Source: Patiriisocius_A hiemis
GTDB taxonomy: Bacteria > Bacteroidota > Bacteroidia > Flavobacteriales > Flavobacteriaceae
Reading direction: 5' to 3'
Length of the DNA stretch: 64,000 nucleotides
Assembly (NCBI RefSeq): GCF_031846325.1
Contig: NZ_JAVRHZ010000002.1
Coordinates: 248,001-312,000, forward strand
A program made the translations under genes and the position numbers. The notes under the pieces are model-generated. The model was not told the DNA's origin. It searched no databases and worked only from the letters and a program-made list of their open reading frames with translations. This document shows, in pieces, positions 35,688 through 46,000 of the stretch. Position 1 is the first letter of the stretch. The number at the start of each line of letters is the position of its first letter.

Positions 35688-36835
35688 TACAAATAATTTT
35701 TTAAACCTATAGCTACCGCTTTTGCAAGTAATGGTGGTACAGCATTGCCCGTTTGTACTCTTGCTTGTACAATTCCTCCTAATACTATAAAATTATCTGG
35801 AAAGCTTTGTAACCTACATCGCTCTCTAATTGTAAGACCTCTGTCATCTTCTGGATGCCCCAATTGAAACTGAGGTCTAATACCACCTGACACTTGTGTT
35901 GGGCTTAAATCATTCCAGTCTAATCGTACACGTTGTTTAAACCTATCATACATAGGACAACCCTGCTTCGTGTTTTTAATTCTATCTACAGTTGTTTTGG
36001 GGTGGTTTGGCGCTGTATGTCCTGTAATAATATCCTTTTGCTTAGAACGCATTAATTTTTGGTATGCTGAAAAAGGAAAACTTTTATAATAAGTCTTGGT
36101 TTCCTTAGTTTTTAAAGAAGGTAAATCTCCAATAGCATGCTTTACTGAAACATAAGGCTCTTTAGTAGTACTTCCGTGCGTTTTTATAACAGAATCGAAA
36201 TTGAAAATTTTGTCTTTTATTCCCACAAAAATAAGTCTCTTTCTCTTTTGTGGAACTCCATAATCTGGGGCATACAATAGCTCACTTACCACATTGTAAT
36301 TACCAATTTCTGAAAGTTCTTTCTCTAGTACAGAAACAAAATTCCCAGTACTTTTCATTCCAGAAACATTTTCTAAAACTACTGCATTGGGTTGAAGTGC
36401 TTCGGCAAAACGTAAAAACTCTTTATACATAAAGTTTCTATCATCTCCCTTATGTCTTTTCCTATTGTTTAATGAAAAACCTTGGCAAGGGATTCCTCCT
36501 ATTAGAACATCTATCTTTCTATAGTCGAGTAATTCTTTTATACGCTCAGGAGAAATTACTCTTATATCTCCTAAAACGGTTGAAGCATTGGGGTGATTCT
36601 TTTTAAACGTACTAATAGAAGGCTTGTGAATATCACATCCAAGCCCTATTTCATAACCAGCCATTTCAAATCCTAATGATGTACCTCCACATCCACAAAA
36701 AAGTTCTACAACTAAGGGTTTTTCTGTAGTAACACTTCCCTTAGTAAATACAGGAGCCCCTTTCCAATAATAGTTGTTTTCTTCAACTTTTACTGAAGTA
36801 TCCCACTTATTTAAAACCTCTGCTTCTTTTGACAT
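35687..36835 (-). CDS. DNA (cytosine-5) methyltransferase
   Basis: 382 residues. All main C5 motifs are present: I ELFCGCGGTSLGFEMAG, IV GGIPCQGFSLN with catalytic Cys117, VI VLENVSGM, VIII QKRKRLIFVG, IX region DLSPTQVSGG, and X QTGNAVPPLLAKAVA. The target-recognition region between VIII and IX is about 90 residues. A 35-residue N-terminal extension precedes motif I. I chose the ATG at 36835 (MSKEAEVL) over a TTG four codons upstream. It protects host DNA from the coupled nuclease; the target sequence cannot be read from the protein. Confidence 0.92.
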   Translation of the reverse strand: MSKEAEVLNKWDTSVKVEENNYYWKGAPVFTKGSVTTEKPLVVELFCGCGGTSLGFEMAGYEIGLGCDIHKPSISTFKKNHPNASTVLGDIRVISPERIKELLDYRKIDVLIGGIPCQGFSLNNRKRHKGDDRNFMYKEFLRFAEALQPNAVVLENVSGMKSTGNFVSVLEKELSEIGNYNVVSELLYAPDYGVPQKRKRLIFVGIKDKIFNFDSVIKTHGSTTKEPYVSVKHAIGDLPSLKTKETKTYYKSFPFSAYQKLMRSKQKDIITGHTAPNHPKTTVDRIKNTKQGCPMYDRFKQRVRLDWNDLSPTQVSGGIRPQFQLGHPEDDRGLTIRERCRLQSFPDNFIVLGGIVQARVQTGNAVPPLLAKAVAIGLKNYL

Positions 36836-36865
36836 TTTGTACAACAAAGAACTAAATATACAAAC

Positions 36866-36897
36866 AAAAAAAGACCTCTGTCTAGAGGTCTTTTTTT
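36866..36897. terminator. Bidirectional terminator between the DUF5689 gene and the restriction-modification unit
   Basis: Seven As, GACCTCT, a four-base loop, AGAGGTC and seven Ts (36866-36897). It ends transcription from the minus-strand DUF5689 gene 31 bases before that gene's neighbour's promoter region, and is symmetric enough to work in both directions. Confidence 0.8.
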
Positions 36898-36927
36898 GTT
36901 ATAATAAATAATAAATAGTTTTAACTA

Positions 36928-38373
36928 TTAGTTAGACTCTATTTCAATCTCATCAAGCTCATAGGTACCATCAAAATCTTCTTCACCGCTTCCAACGTAC
37001 TTCCATGCTATGTAACCAGAGCCTGAGATACAACTTAAATCTACATTACCAGACTCAAACCAATCTCCAAAGAAATCGTCATCACCTACAATAAAAGCAG
37101 CAGGTAAAATACTCCAGTTTGCACTTGGAATATTTTCTGGAACACCATCCCAGTCTGAAGAGAATAATACCTCAAGTGTACTTCCGTCTGCAAAACTGTT
37201 TGATGTCATAAAGTTTAATGTTTCTCCATCTTGATTATCAAAGTTTATTTGAGGTGTAACTAACCATCCTATAGAACTTGCGTCACCACTCATAAACGAT
37301 CCAATGTTAGCAGAAATACCTAATGAGGCATTAGTACCACCAGAAGTATAAGACTCCCAAGTTTGTGTACCTGCTTCTATGTAATTAGTCCAACCGTTTC
37401 CGCTAATTGGAGTTCCTTCGTTTTGTGTTTCAAAGAAGTCACTAAATAGTACATTAGAACCTGTTGTACTTGCTAATCCACAATCTACCTCTTCAGGGTC
37501 ACAACGTTCTCCATCTAAGTTTATAGTAGATATATCGTTAACAACAATATTAAACTGCTCTCCAAAAAAGTTAAGCGTTAATATTCCATCTATTGTTCCA
37601 GATCCTTGTGGTAATAATACACCTTTAAAATCTGCAAAAGTACTAGTGCTAAATACTGTTGAAGTACCACTATCACAACTTTCTAGAATACGTTCTCCGT
37701 CAAACTCATCTTCTGGCTCTCCGGCAAACGTTAATCTATCATCTCCTAATGCTTGCGCTCTATTAAACTGTACATTGTTTAAACGAACATATAAATTTGT
37801 TTTTTCTTCTGTGAATTCTGAAAAAGTAATTGGCATTGGCGTAATTTCTTCAACTTCATCATCTCTTAGTAAAAAGTCTTCCTTAGCACCATCTGCTATT
37901 TTTTCTACACCATTACCATCTCTTATTCCTAAGGTAAGTACACCACTATCAAGTCCAACAGTAAGTCCATCCAATCTTACAAATACTTTTCTACCAAACT
38001 CATATGATGCAAATAAAGGACTTGAGTCTATTAAAACTTTTACTCCACCACTTGGGTTAGAAGGGGCGTTTTGAAGTAATAATTCTTCAAAAAAGTTTCC
38101 TTGTGCATCATTAGAAATTACATACCCAACAGTAAATCTATCATTACTTGGATCGTCATCTGCTTCAAAAGTTAATACAGCATTACCATTTGTAGTTTGC
38201 TCTTGTTCTAATAAAGCTCTTAATGAAGAAATTTCAACAATTCGATCCTGTGGAATATCTACAGATTGAATTTCTATTTGCGGCACATCAAATTCATCAT
38301 CTTGAACACAAGATGTTATCACTACTGCTGCAAAAAGTAGTGTTACTAGTTTATAAAAATTAATTGCTTTCAT
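36928..38373 (-). CDS. DUF5689 lipoprotein with choice-of-anchor J domain
   Basis: 481 residues with a lipobox (VITSC|VQD, Cys22). The DUF5689 region (about 40-285) includes the VGYVISNDAQGNFFEELLLQ and FGRKVFVRLDGLTVG segments, typical of an OB-like domain. Residues about 310-480 (LFSDFFETQN to ELDEIEIESN) match a choice-of-anchor J/MAM-like domain. It lies 29 bases after the TonB receptor on the same strand, so the two should form a receptor and surface-lipoprotein pair. Substrate unknown; the linked nuclease suggests nucleic acid or phosphate scavenging (inference). Confidence 0.85.
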   Translation of the reverse strand: MKAINFYKLVTLLFAAVVITSCVQDDEFDVPQIEIQSVDIPQDRIVEISSLRALLEQEQTTNGNAVLTFEADDDPSNDRFTVGYVISNDAQGNFFEELLLQNAPSNPSGGVKVLIDSSPLFASYEFGRKVFVRLDGLTVGLDSGVLTLGIRDGNGVEKIADGAKEDFLLRDDEVEEITPMPITFSEFTEEKTNLYVRLNNVQFNRAQALGDDRLTFAGEPEDEFDGERILESCDSGTSTVFSTSTFADFKGVLLPQGSGTIDGILTLNFFGEQFNIVVNDISTINLDGERCDPEEVDCGLASTTGSNVLFSDFFETQNEGTPISGNGWTNYIEAGTQTWESYTSGGTNASLGISANIGSFMSGDASSIGWLVTPQINFDNQDGETLNFMTSNSFADGSTLEVLFSSDWDGVPENIPSANWSILPAAFIVGDDDFFGDWFESGNVDLSCISGSGYIAWKYVGSGEEDFDGTYELDEIEIESN

Positions 38374-38402
38374 AATTATATATGTTTCTTTTTTTATTTT
38401 TT

Positions 38403-41207
38403 TTAAAATCTTACGTATACATTTACGTAATAAGTAGTCCCATTTCCGAAGAAATATCTATTACCAAATAATGGCCTATCTCCTCTAGCTTGTTCTTCTA
38501 CTTGTTGTCTATAGCTTGCTCTTCTTGAATCTTCAAAACCACCTGATCTGTATTCTTGGTCAAGAACATTATTAACAGTAGCAAAGAAACCAACAAAGTA
38601 ATCTTTTATTTTCCAAGATTTTCCTCCAACTATGTTTACTAAAAAGTAATCATCTAGTTGTTCTTGTTGCAATAATTCTCTTGCAATCTCTGGGTCGTAA
38701 TCGTTAAACGGCTGTCCATCTATATCTGTATAGAAATCAGATGTTCTACGTAAGTTACTTACATCAACATACGCATTTGAGAAATAGTTGGTTGTTGCAC
38801 CTACCCACCAGAAATCTGGATCACGGTACTCAAACCCTATTTGGTAAGCTCTTTCTGGTCCACCAGAAACATGATAATTTTCAAGGTTTACTTTTCTAAC
38901 ACCTCTGTTAAATAAATCATTTCCTTCTAGTACATTAGGAGTATTAACGTCATCAAAATCATCTCCTGATAGATATAAGTTTGGATTGTTTGTATAAACA
39001 TTTTGACCTACTGAAGCAGCTCCTTTTACTTTAAAAGTTGGGGTAAGCTGTGCTTCGATTCCTAATTCGACACCTACACTTCTTCTATCTATACCTGTAA
39101 CAATTTCTTGAACAAAAGCATTGTTTTCATCATTTCCTAAGGCATTTTGAGTAAAAAAGAATCCAATATCTGTTGCATCTTCAAACCCATTGTAGTATCC
39201 AGTAATTCTACCTTTTACAATTGGAGATCTATAGATGTAACTTAAGTCTGCAGAAGTTATTTTTTCTTCAGTAAGACCTTGTACTATGTCATTATTTTGT
39301 CTTGCATTTGCAAAAGTATTTCTAATAGTAGGAGCTTTTGTTAAATATCCAGCATTTATATCTATTAAGTGTCGTCCAGAAATTTTATACACTAAACCAC
39401 CTTTTGCCCCATAATTAGTAAAGTCTACTTCTTCACTAGCACCAAGTGAACGACCCTCTTCTGGGAAGTATCCGTTTTGGTACAATCCTATACGTTGATA
39501 TTTTGTTTGCGATGCTTGTGCCGCTAGAAAGAAATCTACTTTATTATACTTAAACTGTGCTTGAGCGAAACCTGAGATTACATCGGCATCTATTTCATAG
39601 TTATATTTATACCGCTCTCCTTCTTGTACAACTCTGTTTGGGTTTTGTAAGTCACTATTTCCTTGTAAACTTCCGTCACCAAAGAAATCTATATCTAAAA
39701 AGCCATCACCTCCAAGTAAGTCTTGAAGCTCTGCAAAATTTTCACTATTAAGAGACTTGTAACTTAGGCTTCCGGTTAGTGATACATTATCATTTAAACT
39801 AGTGTTTAAAATGGTATTAACTGTTAGCTCTGTATCATCATTTCTATCTTCTTGTATAACATAGGTAGAATGTCCTGTAACTAAATTAGCTTCGTAAAAA
39901 GAATTCCAATCTAATTGCCCATCATTAATAAATTCTTGTTCAGCAATATATGCGTTTGCAATATCTATTGTTGTTGGGTTTGGGCTTTGTAAAAAGAAAC
40001 TAGGTAGGTTTTGGTAGTAGTTTCCTGCTGGATTTCTATTACCTCCATTATCTATTCTTGTGTTTCCTATTTTTCCAAACTGGTATCCAATATTTGTATT
40101 AAGTCTTGTTTTCTCACTAATATTCCAAAAGTGATTAAGCATTACTACTGGTTCTTCAATTTCTCTAATTCTTCCACTACGTATTTCTCCATCTTGGAAT
40201 CCCCAGTTAGGGTTGTAACGTATTCCTTTAAGATCTCTTACCTCTTCTGTAATTGCAGTAGCTCTTCCTCTTCTGTTAGGAGTATAAAAAGCTGTAAGGT
40301 TTAAGCTATGGTCATCACTTAACTTTTTTTCTACAGCTGCAAAAAATGAGTTAGCGTCGTATAGAGTTCCGTCTTTGAAACCTTCTTCACCAAAACGTCT
40401 AGAGGCTAAAATAGAGTATGCCCATCCATCTTTAGATAGACCACTATTGTAAGACCCCATAACACGACCTTGATAACTTCTATTTGCTGCTGCGTAAGAA
40501 ACACGACCACCTTCTCTATATTGAGAAGCTCTCATAATAATATTGGTAGTTCCTGCTACATCACCAAAAGCATAATCGTTAGCTTTAAGACCCATAGAGA
40601 ATTCTCTATTACGTTGTGCATCATTTAAGCCTCCCCAGTTACCCCATTGAGGGCGACCGCTAAACTGCTTGTTAAGTTCTATACCGTTAATGAGTACTTT
40701 ACCATTGGCATTATCTAGTCCTCTTGGTCTAAAAAATGTTGCACTAAAGTCAAAAGCTGCAGCACTTAAAAATACGTCTCTAGAAGCTTGAAGTAACCCT
40801 GAAATATTAAAAGAAGTACCTTCATCTTGGTCAAGTTCATTGTCTGAAAGACTAATAATACCAATCTGCGCTTCTACTTCGGTTAAATCAACTTCAAAAA
40901 GTAAAGTTCCTAAATCTAGTGTTTTGGCGTTGTTAATAGTAATTGGAATACGCTGTAAGATATACCCTGGCTTGTTTACTATTAATACTTGCTCTCCTTG
41001 AGGAAGTGTAGATCCTTCTAATAAAAATGTTCCACTAGCATCTGTCATAGTATTAAAAATACTATTCAAAATCCTAATTTCTACATCTGGAATAGGCTCT
41101 GTTGAGTTAGCATCTACTACCTTCCCTTTTACCCCTGTATCTTGTTGTGCGAAAGCAGAAGCTGAGGCAACAAAAACTAGGCAAAAAGTAAAAAAGAATT
41201 TTTTCAT
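38403..41207 (-). CDS. TonB-dependent receptor with carboxypeptidase-regulatory N-domain
   Basis: 934 residues. Signal peptide 1-20 (ASAFAQ|QDT), carboxypeptidase-regulatory-like domain about 24-115 (GVKGKVVDANSTEPIPDVEI), then a plug about 130-230 (FRPRGLDNANGKVLINGIEL) and a barrel to the C-terminal aromatic strand YVNVYVRF. It imports an unknown substrate across the outer membrane with TonB energy. It is followed by its DUF5689 partner and divergent from a secreted EEP nuclease. A TAGTTTTG -7 box lies upstream. Confidence 0.9.
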   Translation of the reverse strand: MKKFFFTFCLVFVASASAFAQQDTGVKGKVVDANSTEPIPDVEIRILNSIFNTMTDASGTFLLEGSTLPQGEQVLIVNKPGYILQRIPITINNAKTLDLGTLLFEVDLTEVEAQIGIISLSDNELDQDEGTSFNISGLLQASRDVFLSAAAFDFSATFFRPRGLDNANGKVLINGIELNKQFSGRPQWGNWGGLNDAQRNREFSMGLKANDYAFGDVAGTTNIIMRASQYREGGRVSYAAANRSYQGRVMGSYNSGLSKDGWAYSILASRRFGEEGFKDGTLYDANSFFAAVEKKLSDDHSLNLTAFYTPNRRGRATAITEEVRDLKGIRYNPNWGFQDGEIRSGRIREIEEPVVMLNHFWNISEKTRLNTNIGYQFGKIGNTRIDNGGNRNPAGNYYQNLPSFFLQSPNPTTIDIANAYIAEQEFINDGQLDWNSFYEANLVTGHSTYVIQEDRNDDTELTVNTILNTSLNDNVSLTGSLSYKSLNSENFAELQDLLGGDGFLDIDFFGDGSLQGNSDLQNPNRVVQEGERYKYNYEIDADVISGFAQAQFKYNKVDFFLAAQASQTKYQRIGLYQNGYFPEEGRSLGASEEVDFTNYGAKGGLVYKISGRHLIDINAGYLTKAPTIRNTFANARQNNDIVQGLTEEKITSADLSYIYRSPIVKGRITGYYNGFEDATDIGFFFTQNALGNDENNAFVQEIVTGIDRRSVGVELGIEAQLTPTFKVKGAASVGQNVYTNNPNLYLSGDDFDDVNTPNVLEGNDLFNRGVRKVNLENYHVSGGPERAYQIGFEYRDPDFWWVGATTNYFSNAYVDVSNLRRTSDFYTDIDGQPFNDYDPEIARELLQQEQLDDYFLVNIVGGKSWKIKDYFVGFFATVNNVLDQEYRSGGFEDSRRASYRQQVEEQARGDRPLFGNRYFFGNGTTYYVNVYVRF

Positions 41208-41256
41208 TCTGAAAATAGTTCGTTTTAAAGATTAAATTATTGTTATAAAGCGGATG

Positions 41257-41264
41257 CAAAACTA
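41257..41264 (-). promoter_or_regulatory. -7 box of the TonB receptor gene
   Basis: On the minus strand TAGTTTTG matches TAnnTTTG and lies 50 bases before the receptor ATG. It faces the +strand box at 41285-41292. Confidence 0.5.
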
Positions 41265-41284
41265 CATTTTTTAAATGAAATAAT

Positions 41285-41292
41285 TACTTTTG
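41285..41292 (+). promoter_or_regulatory. -7 box of the secreted EEP nuclease gene
   Basis: TACTTTTG matches TAnnTTTG and ends 48 bases before the chosen ATG at 41341. The opposing -7 boxes are 20 bases apart, so the two promoters overlap and could be controlled together. Confidence 0.5.
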
Positions 41293-41340
41293 GCGCAACT
41301 TTTGAAAACAATTTTACACAATCTTAATACTACAGCTAGC

Positions 41341-42393
41341 ATGAAGCTAATATATTGCCTTTTAGGAAGTTTAATTTTTATTACTTCTGGTACAACCGCT
41401 CAAGAAAAAAAACAATACAAGGTAAACACCGTTGCGTTTTACAATGTTGAAAACCTTTTTGACTACGAAGATGACCCATTAACATTTGACGATGATAGAA
41501 CTCCAGATGGTAAAGATCATTGGACCGAAGAAATTTACAACGCCAAACTGAAAAACATGGCACAAGTTATTTCAGAAATTGGAAGTGATGTTACTGGCAC
41601 CAGTCCTGCTATTATTGGTGTTTGTGAAACTGAAAACAGAAGAGTTCTTGAAGATTTGGTAAATCAAGAATCACTTTTACAAAGCGATTATGGTATCATT
41701 CAATTTGACTCTCCAGATAGACGTGGTATAGATGTCGCCTTATTATACCAAAAAAAGTTATTCTCACCCACCAACTACAAAGCAGTACCATTATATATTT
41801 ATGACAATAATGATCGTACAAAAAGAATATTTACAAGAGACCAATTGGTAGTAAGTGGAGTGCTTGATGGAGAAAAAATGCATTTTATTGTAAATCATTG
41901 GCCTTCTAGAAGTGGTGGAGAAGCGAGAAGCAGATTTAAAAGAGAAAAAGCTGCCAAGCTTAACAGAAGTATAATAGACTCTCTTTTTAGTGAAGACCCA
42001 TATGCTAAGATAATCACAATGGGTGACCTTAATGATGACCCTACAAATTCTAGTGTGAAAGAATATCTTAAAGCAAAAAAAGATAGAGAAGATGTTGCTA
42101 TAAAGGAGTTGTACAACCCAATGGAAGATATGCACAAGAAAGGATTAGGAACATTAGCTTGGAGAGATGGTTGGAATCTTTTTGACCAAATGATTCTTTC
42201 AACTGAATTGCTTAAAAAAGACTATTCAACTTATCGTTTTTATAAAGCTGGGATATACAATAAAAACTATTTAGCGAATCCAAGAGGTCGTTACAAGGGA
42301 TATCCATACCGAAGTTTTGCAGATGGTGGGTTTACTGGAGGCTATAGTGATCACTTTCCAGTATATGTCTATTTAATCAAAGAGAAAAGCTAA
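41341..42393 (+). CDS. Secreted endonuclease/exonuclease/phosphatase (EEP) protein
   Basis: 350 residues with a signal peptide at about 1-21 (SGTTAQ|EKK). EEP motifs match the paralogue at 28031: FYNVENLFD, VCETENRRVLEDL, DRRGIDVALLYQ, VNHWPSRSGGE, ITMGDLNDDPT and GYSDHFPV. I chose the ATG at 41341, which starts the signal peptide; a TTG at 41290 falls inside the -7 box. It should act in the periplasm or outside the cell on DNA, RNA or phosphoesters. Divergent from the TonB receptor and DUF5689 genes, with which such nucleases often cluster in Bacteroidota. Confidence 0.87.
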   Translation: MKLIYCLLGSLIFITSGTTAQEKKQYKVNTVAFYNVENLFDYEDDPLTFDDDRTPDGKDHWTEEIYNAKLKNMAQVISEIGSDVTGTSPAIIGVCETENRRVLEDLVNQESLLQSDYGIIQFDSPDRRGIDVALLYQKKLFSPTNYKAVPLYIYDNNDRTKRIFTRDQLVVSGVLDGEKMHFIVNHWPSRSGGEARSRFKREKAAKLNRSIIDSLFSEDPYAKIITMGDLNDDPTNSSVKEYLKAKKDREDVAIKELYNPMEDMHKKGLGTLAWRDGWNLFDQMILSTELLKKDYSTYRFYKAGIYNKNYLANPRGRYKGYPYRSFADGGFTGGYSDHFPVYVYLIKEKS

Positions 42394-42414
42394 ATTCTAA
42401 TATACACTAAAAAC

Positions 42415-42457
42415 AAAAAGCCCGAAGACTATGTAGTTTTCGGGCTTTTTGTTTTTT
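42415..42457. terminator. Bidirectional terminator between convergent genes
   Basis: AAAAAGCCCGAA (42415-42426) pairs perfectly with TTCGGGCTTTTT (42439-42450), followed by G and six Ts. It serves both the EEP nuclease gene and the convergent membrane-protein gene. Confidence 0.85.
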
Positions 42458-42467
42458 ATTTACTATT

Positions 42468-42911
42468 TTAAGAAAACCATTGACTCCAAGGAATTCTACT
42501 TAACATTAGCAACAGACCAATAGTATAGAATATAGTGAGCATTCTAAACTTTGGAGTAGAAACTAACTTCTTTTTGTGTTTAGAATATCCAATAGTTATA
42601 AATACAACAGTTAAAACCATTACAATAGGATGTTCTACAGCATACAATCGCATTGTTGCATTACCCATTATTTCACTCATTCCATTATTAGTTATGTTTT
42701 GAAGCCCTAATGGAGAAACAAAATATAAAACCAATCCTATTAAAAACTGTATATGTGTTACTATTAATGCAAACAATGCTAACCTAAAATCTTTTGGCCC
42801 GTACTCTTTTTTACCTATTAAACCGGCTAGGGCATTTATTGTTGCTATTAAAACTATAAAGAGGACAAGATATGCCCAATATGAATGTATAAATTGAACT
42901 ACTGAATACAT
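42468..42911 (-). CDS. Small four-helix membrane protein, cytochrome-b-like
   Basis: 147 residues with four hydrophobic helices (about 10-32, 46-67, 90-110 and 122-140). His residues flank or lie in helices (H9, H53, H94), with the patterns VTHIQFLIGLVLYF and AVEHPIVMVL. Such proteins are often annotated cytochrome B in Bacteroidota, though heme binding is not shown here. Some relatives carry an erroneous ribosomal L27 label in databases; there is no L27 domain. It is downstream of, and in the same direction as, the Oar-like receptor, from which a hairpin separates it. Confidence 0.75.
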   Translation of the reverse strand: MYSVVQFIHSYWAYLVLFIVLIATINALAGLIGKKEYGPKDFRLALFALIVTHIQFLIGLVLYFVSPLGLQNITNNGMSEIMGNATMRLYAVEHPIVMVLTVVFITIGYSKHKKKLVSTPKFRMLTIFYTIGLLLMLSRIPWSQWFS

Positions 42912-42949
42912 ATTGCAATATTTTGGTTACCTCCCAAAGGTAGTATATA

Positions 42950-42985
42950 AAAACAAAATAACCACCATGTTACCATGGTGGTTAT
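42950..42985 (-). terminator. Terminator of the Oar-like receptor gene
   Basis: ATAACCACCATG (42958-42969) pairs perfectly with CATGGTGGTTAT (42974-42985) around a four-base loop. On the minus strand a T-rich run (TTTTGTTT) follows. It begins 22 bases after the receptor stop codon. Confidence 0.75.
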
Positions 42986-43007
42986 AGTATTAAAGACTAA
43001 TTTATGT

Positions 43008-46000
43008 TTAGTTAAATAAGTAACGTAAACCAACTTGTATTTGCCATCTAGAAGATTGTATACCACTATCATCAATATCTTCAATTCCTCTTTCTAAGAA
43101 ATCAGGGTCAAATGTAAATTCTGGATCTGGACCTCCAGACTCAGTAGTTAATAATCCTATTTGGCTAGAAATAAACTTTCTAGTTCCCCAATCCTTGTTT
43201 AAAAGGTTTGTAAAGTTAAAAATGTCTAATGATGCTTGGAACGTGTGTTTATTCTCACCAACATTTAGAGAAAAGTCTTGTAAAAACTTTAAATCTATAA
43301 TATGATTCCAAGGACCTCTATCTCCGTTAACCTCAGCATATTTACCTCTTCTTCCTCTTAGGTATTCATTACCTTCAATAAACTGATTTAATGCTTCCCA
43401 TTGCTCTTGTGGCGATATAATTACACCATTTTTTTCAAGCGGCACAAGTGTAATCTCACTTTGATTAGCTGGAACATATATAAGTGCATTATCTCTAGAG
43501 TCATCATTTAATAAATCTGTTCCTTCATTGTATGTAAAGCTGTATGGGTTTCCTTCTTGACCGTTATAGAACACTCCAAACGTAGTTTTAATATTATCAT
43601 TCCAATCTATCTCGTATAATGCATTTGCAGAAAGTCTATGACCCGTTGCAAATTGAGAATTTGTAGCTATTGGGTCTGCATTCTTACCATTAACAGTAAT
43701 TCTATTTCTCCATTGGCTACTGTTTTGAGAAGAAGTTCCTTCAAAAACAAACTCACCTTCACCATACGTATATGCTACCTGTCCTGAAAAACCATTACTA
43801 AATGGCTTTGTAAGACTTACAGTCGCATTATATGAATATCCTAATCCAGTATTAGAACCTAAAATAATTCTACCGTATGTATCATCAATTTCGTCAGATC
43901 TATTGTAAAAAGGTCTATTATCTGCTCCATTTAAAGTTCCAACAGGTCCTTTTACATTTAAGTTTTCGTAGAACACATTTGTAATTACATCATTATATAA
44001 GAAGTCTGCAGAGGCAACTAATCCCCATAAAGGCAGCTTTTGATCTACAGCAATATTATACTTCATTGTTTGTGGCAATTTAAAGTCTGCTGCAAATAAA
44101 TCTACATTTCCTCCTACAGAACCTGAACCAACTTCTTGTCCATCTGGCACAGGTTGATTCGTTGGATCTGGGTTAAAGAATACATCTCCATCTAGTAAAA
44201 AGTCTGCTGCAAATCCTTGAGACACCCCATTATTACTGTATGCTCCACCAGGCCATACTAAAGGTACTCTAGAAGTAAATACCCCAATACCACCTCGTAC
44301 TTGAGTTTTCTTCTCACCATTTACATCCCAGTTAAATCCTACTCTTGGTGCGATATGTGCTTTACTATTAATTGCTTTACCAGCTCTGGCACCTTGTAAG
44401 TCTTTTCCAAAAGACTCTAATAAAGGAATAGTTCTGTTATTAAAATCATCGTTTGCTAAACCATCTTCAAAAAATGGTACATCTACACGTAATCCTAGAG
44501 AAACTTTTAAGTCATCTGTAAAGTCTATATCATCTTGTACATAGAAGCCTAATTGAGAGTAATTAAACTCTGCTGCTCCTTGACTCTCGTCTCCTAATCC
44601 ACCTATTAAAGAGTATCCATATGCATAGTCTTCTACAGGCACTTCGTTTCCTTGTGTACCATCTAGGTAGGTGTTAAAGTCTGCTAAACTATTAAATGTA
44701 TAGTTACCGAAGTTTTGTCCAAAGAAAACGTTTCTAACATCTGTATATTCAAAGTTTCCACCAAATGTTAAACTATGTGCTCCAGAAAAAACCGAGAAGT
44801 TATTAGTTACTGTAAATACATCTTGCTCAAGAATATTTGCAGTTGAAAATGGCTCAGCACCTAAAAAGAAACTACCATCACCATCTCTAATTGTCACAGA
44901 CGGGAAAGGACTCCCTAATGGATCTCTATCATCTACTACAGTTGTATAACCAATAATTAAGTTATTTGCAAGGTTACTACCATTACTTGTACTCCACTCT
45001 AAACTAGTAGAGTTTGTTGTAGATGGGAAGAAGATACCTCTATTAAAAAAGTTTATTGAAGAGGAGCTACTTGAATTAGGCGACTCCTGTTCTGCTTTTA
45101 CGTAATTATGCTTTGCAGTAATTGTGTTTTTATCATCGACATTCCAGTCTAATCTTACAGCTAACTTATCACTTGTTAAAGTTGCTATGTTATTTGCAAA
45201 ATCTCCCGGGTCATAACCAAATGTGTTAATTAAGCCTTGACGCAATGCGTTAATATCTTCTAATGAAGAGTCTCCTCTATACTCACTAAAGTTAAATGGT
45301 TGTGGAGTTTCCTCATCTTGTCTCTCATAATTTACAAAGTAGAATAGTTTATCTTCTACAATTGCTCCTCCTATTCTAGCTCCATAAAGTTGAGCTGAAA
45401 AATCTGCTAATTTCTCTCTAGTATCTGTCTCAATTGCACCTGGAGTTTTTCCAGCTAAATCTTGATTTCTGAAGAAAAAATATGCAGACCCCTCTGTTTT
45501 GTTAGTACCAGAACGTGTAATTGCGTTAATAGCACCTCCTGAAAAACCAGACTGTCTTACATCAAAAGGAGAAAGGTTAATTTGAAAAGACTCAATAGCA
45601 TCAATTGATAAAGGATTTACTCCTGTTTGACCTCCATTAGTTCCAGAAGCAGCAAGACCAAATACATCATTATTTACAGTACCATCTAAGTAAATAGCAT
45701 TGTAACGATTATTTTGACCTGCTAAAGAAATAGATCCATTTTCTGCAACTAGGGCTTGTGGAGTTTTTCTAACAAAATCACCAAGACCTCTCGAAACAGA
45801 AGGTAAAGTAGCTATCTCTCTAGAGGATACATTAGTTTCTGCTCCTGTTTTACCAGAATCAAAAACACCACCTCTAACAGCAGTAATTACCACTTCTTCA
45901 AGTTCGCTTGCAGACTCGTTCATTGGTATGTCAATCTTTTCTGCATTTCCTAATTGAAGGTAAATGTCATTTTTAACTACATCTTCAAAACCTACATACG

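Noticed and set aside
37646..38074. 142-codon open frame on the plus strand inside the DUF5689 gene
   Set aside because: Ser/Pro-rich translation of the reverse strand of a well-supported lipoprotein gene; no start signal or family similarity.
42899..43084. 61-codon minus-strand frame across the Oar-like receptor 3' end
   Set aside because: Spans the receptor's terminator hairpin and the start of the next gene; no coding features.
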